Positions 61,201 to 64,000 of a DNA stretch of 64,000 nt are shown here, one piece after another (positions within the stretch are counted from its first letter, which is position 1; each line of letters begins with the position of its first letter). The DNA comes from Luzula sylvatica (taxonomy: Eukaryota > Streptophyta > Magnoliopsida > Poales > Juncaceae). The notes beneath the pieces are model-generated. The model saw only the letters and a program-made list of their open reading frames with translations. It made no database searches and was not told the DNA's origin. The position numbers and the translations under genes were made by a program. The stretch covers positions 21,210,242-21,274,241 of the forward strand of contig OX326959.1 of assembly GCA_946800325.1 (NCBI GenBank), in the 5' to 3' direction.

Positions 61201-63640
61201 GAAAATTACTTAACTTTTTGAATTTGTGTTAATTTCAGGATCAAAAGTGAGAATTTGGCCAATTTGAGATCATGGCTGCATTCCTCTCTCTCTCTTTGCT
61301 GATGAATTTGATATATAATATCATAATATCCAGTGAAGGAATGAGAGATAAGTGAAGAGAGAGAAAGTGAGATCCATTTGTGGGCCCCACATGAAGACAA
61401 ATTTTTTCTACCACGAATCAAGCAAAACAAAGGCCAGATTCAGATTCCTCTCATTCTCCTGATAAAAATGGTATATTCACATTAATTTATTGGACCAATG
61501 ATGAGAGAGAAATGAAGAGAGAGGAAGTAGAGAGAGAAAGTGGGTCCCACATCCAAGTGACTCGTTACACGAACGGCCACACATAACTGCCCACACCAGA
61601 TCCCAAAACAACCCAATAAATATCCAGTATCACTATTTGAAAGATCTTATGTGGCCCAGAGAAAATACAGTCCACAGTAAAGCCCAAAAATCAACTCAAA
61701 AATGGGCTATTGCACGAATGGCCACACAGATTCAGCCACAAAAGAAAGAAAAGCCAACTAGTGATCCATTACTATGCTCAGGATCACGTGATTCATTAAA
61801 AATCACGTGACCTCATCAAGTGATCCATTTCCTCTCAGAAGAACGACTTACTTCACCAAAAGCCACTAAGTTCTTGCAATAGATAGTCGAAAAGAACTCA
61901 CACTTTTCAACCCTAATTGATCCAACGGTTGGCTCAAACCTCTCCATTTTATCCTTACTGTGGGCATCCATTGGACTCTTCACGTTATAAAAAGAATAAG
62001 AAAAATTCAATGAAAATCCCGTCTCGAAAATCACTGGAGAGAAGAGAACTTCCTCTCCAGTGCTTCATTTGGCATGATCAAAAAATGAAACTGATCATGG
62101 GAGCATGGGGAGTGTGATCGTGCCTTTTGTTTGGATGGATTTGATCAGAAACGCCACATTTCTTGTATAAAGCCACGGGTTAAGCTTCAGATTGTGTTAG
62201 CCACTAATGCGATGGATTTTTTCCCACTCCTTCTCTTCCAACACCTTCCTCACACCCTCTAAAGCCTCTCTAGCGATTAAAGTCACAGGTTTGAGCTTCT
62301 GGACCCTCTTGAGCAAGTTAAGTTCAAGAATCAGTGGTTTTCAGCCAAGATCAGTAAAATTGGTGTTTCTTGAGTCAAATTGAGCCAAGCCCTACCTTCC
62401 TCAAGCAACATTGGACCAAGATCTATCTTCAAGATTACCTGGATTAGTTTTTTCTCTCTCAATTATGTGTTTTCCCTCTTTTTCTTTAATGTTTTCATAG
62501 TTTATGTTCATAATTTGTGTAAAGAATGTTTCTTCTGTTAATTAATGATTGATCTAAGTTTGTGAATTTGTTTCCTATTTTTCTGAATTTTATTTGAATT
62601 TATTTTGCATTTTCTAACTCTCAAACCCTAATTTTCTATTTAATTATATATGACTTTGTTAATTAATTATTAATATTTTGTTAACTGTTAATCTTAGTTT
62701 GATTCCCTTTGTACATAATTGTATTTTGAATTTTTGTTGATTTGATATGAATTTTTAAAGTTGACTCAAACCCTAAATCTCTGTTTCTAGATTTCATGTC
62801 TCTTTTCTCTTAATTTTTAAAGGCATTTTTAATCTTTTTTATTCAACCAAGAAGTGTTTCTAAGTAGTATTTCCATCTATCTATCAATAGAAATTGATCA
62901 CATCCCATGTCACCGTCAATTTTAGGATAAATGATATCCTAGATTTGAGAAAAATACTAGTTTTTGACAATCTTTTAAGAAACCCTAATTTTCTTGATAA
63001 TTTGATCTACTTTTGCAGTCATTTCTGTAGGGAATTATCCCATCCCCGGGCCCGCGCAACGGATATGAAGGCCCGGTCCGGTTCCCAAATCCCGAGATCA
63101 CGCTTCGATATGGAGGGTACGATGCAAAGTCGGATAGACGATTACCAGCGTGAAATTGATCACGCACGACGGGTTGATCGATCGCATCCTTCTCTTCCTC
63201 AGTGTCACGTTGGTGACTAGCCCGTGCGTCCCATACCACACGTCTCCCACCGTTTTGACACGCCTCCGGTTGTCTTCGTGCGTCCCACGTCCACACGGTT
63301 CCACAGCCTTTCACTCTCTTACTTCTCCGGTTTGATAACAAATGAAGAGCCACAAAGTGCGAACTCCTCTACCCGTATCCACCGTGAGTCATAGCACCTC
63401 GGTCGCGGATGCACATGCCTAGACGATGCACCGGCGAACTTGCATGATTGCTTTCGATTCTCTAGACGGAGAAAACTCTTTTCTATTTCTCTCTTTCTCT
63501 TCGCACTCTTTCAACACGTGATAAGAGTCTCTCTAATTTCTGGACCGAATTAGACTTCAATTGATCTGAATTGTCTGTATAGTCTGAATTGAGAGAGAGG
63601 GAGAAACATCCTATTTATTCAACATAGGATAAGGATGGGC
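61201..63640 (+). other. Unassigned region, possible retrotransposon leader
   Basis: GA/CT-rich tracts, then low-complexity T-rich DNA. A more GC-rich block at 63020-63460 includes a frame (62894-63220) with charged residues, MKARSGSQIPRSRFDMEGTM and RIDDYQREIDHARRVDRSHP, of retroelement gag-like composition. No diagnostic motif supports a firm call. Confidence 0.25.
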
Positions 63641-64000
63641 CAAAATGTATGTATATCTACTATACACCTTTTCAAACAGAAATTGTATACACCCTTTCAG
63701 TATTTTGTTGAAACGAAATTGTTAAATCATTCCAACCGACTTTAAACCTTCACGAAAGTTGTAGATAATCTTATTATCTTTCCAACTCAATTTTTCCCAG
63801 CCCAATTGGAGTTCGGATGCGAAAGTTATGACGGTTTTACTAACTGTATGTCAAACTGTCGCACCCTTTCGGTATTTCATTGAAACGACACTGATACTTC
63901 GCTCAAATGAAATATATTTCTACATGAAAGTTCTAGATAATCTCATTGTCTATCTAACCCAATTTGATCCATTCAAATTGGAGTCGTTATCTGAAAGCTA
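63641..64000 (-). mobile_element. Leader fragment of the same LTR family as at 22735-23010, running off the window
   Basis: The segment AACCTTCACGAAAGTTGTAG to the window edge aligns with 22747-23010. If the order is the same, its primer site and LTR lie just beyond position 64000. Confidence 0.65.

Overview
The window is AT-rich eudicot nuclear DNA. Small spliced exons with GT..AG introns, Ty1/copia and LINE elements, hAT-type MITEs and a Helitron end all point that way. I cannot name the species. The host genes I can support are members of one family, GDA1/CD39 nucleoside phosphatases (apyrases), all read on the minus strand. They form a small cluster split up by transposons.

Layout. Apyrase-like gene A (1-2133, its last exon off the left edge), a broken plus-strand apyrase relic (about 5195-5586, with a scrap at 11633-11672), and apyrase pseudogene B (13310-21181) form one block. 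Intact apyrase-like gene C (24011-27577) follows, then a transposon-packed stretch (27.8-37.5 kb). The first block then recurs in the same order and orientation: intact gene D (38100-40499), the same plus-strand relic (about 45240-45752), and pseudogene E (50321-55455). The structure is therefore [A-relic-B]-C-[D-relic-E], a segmental duplication. The two copies serve as each other's empty site, so insertions can be dated to before or after the duplication. The right end (55.5-64 kb) holds tandem repeats and retrotransposon fragments, with no gene I recognise.

The main biological point concerns which copies survived. The copies with textbook apyrase conserved regions (B, E and the relic) are all destroyed by insertions, deletions, splice-site changes or stops. 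The copies that keep full reading frames through every exon (A as far as seen, C, D) have lost key catalytic features: the ACR2 motif, the ACR3 catalytic glutamate (now Gln) and the glycine loop of ACR4. I reconstructed all nine exons of C (458 aa) and D (455 aa) with consistent splice phases. They look like a retained family of secreted or membrane-anchored apyrase pseudoenzymes.

Mobile DNA in the window includes a full-length but mutated copia element (5587-10298), two LINEs of one family (15437-19707 and 45753-49004), a tRNA-derived SINE present in both blocks, and a Helitron-like element (11852-12436). There are also a short TRIM-like LTR element (49005-50306), fragments of two other LTR families, foldback elements, and at least eight non-autonomous hAT-type elements. 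Most of the hAT-type elements carry 8-bp target duplications, and each is built from a different short GC-rich repeated word.
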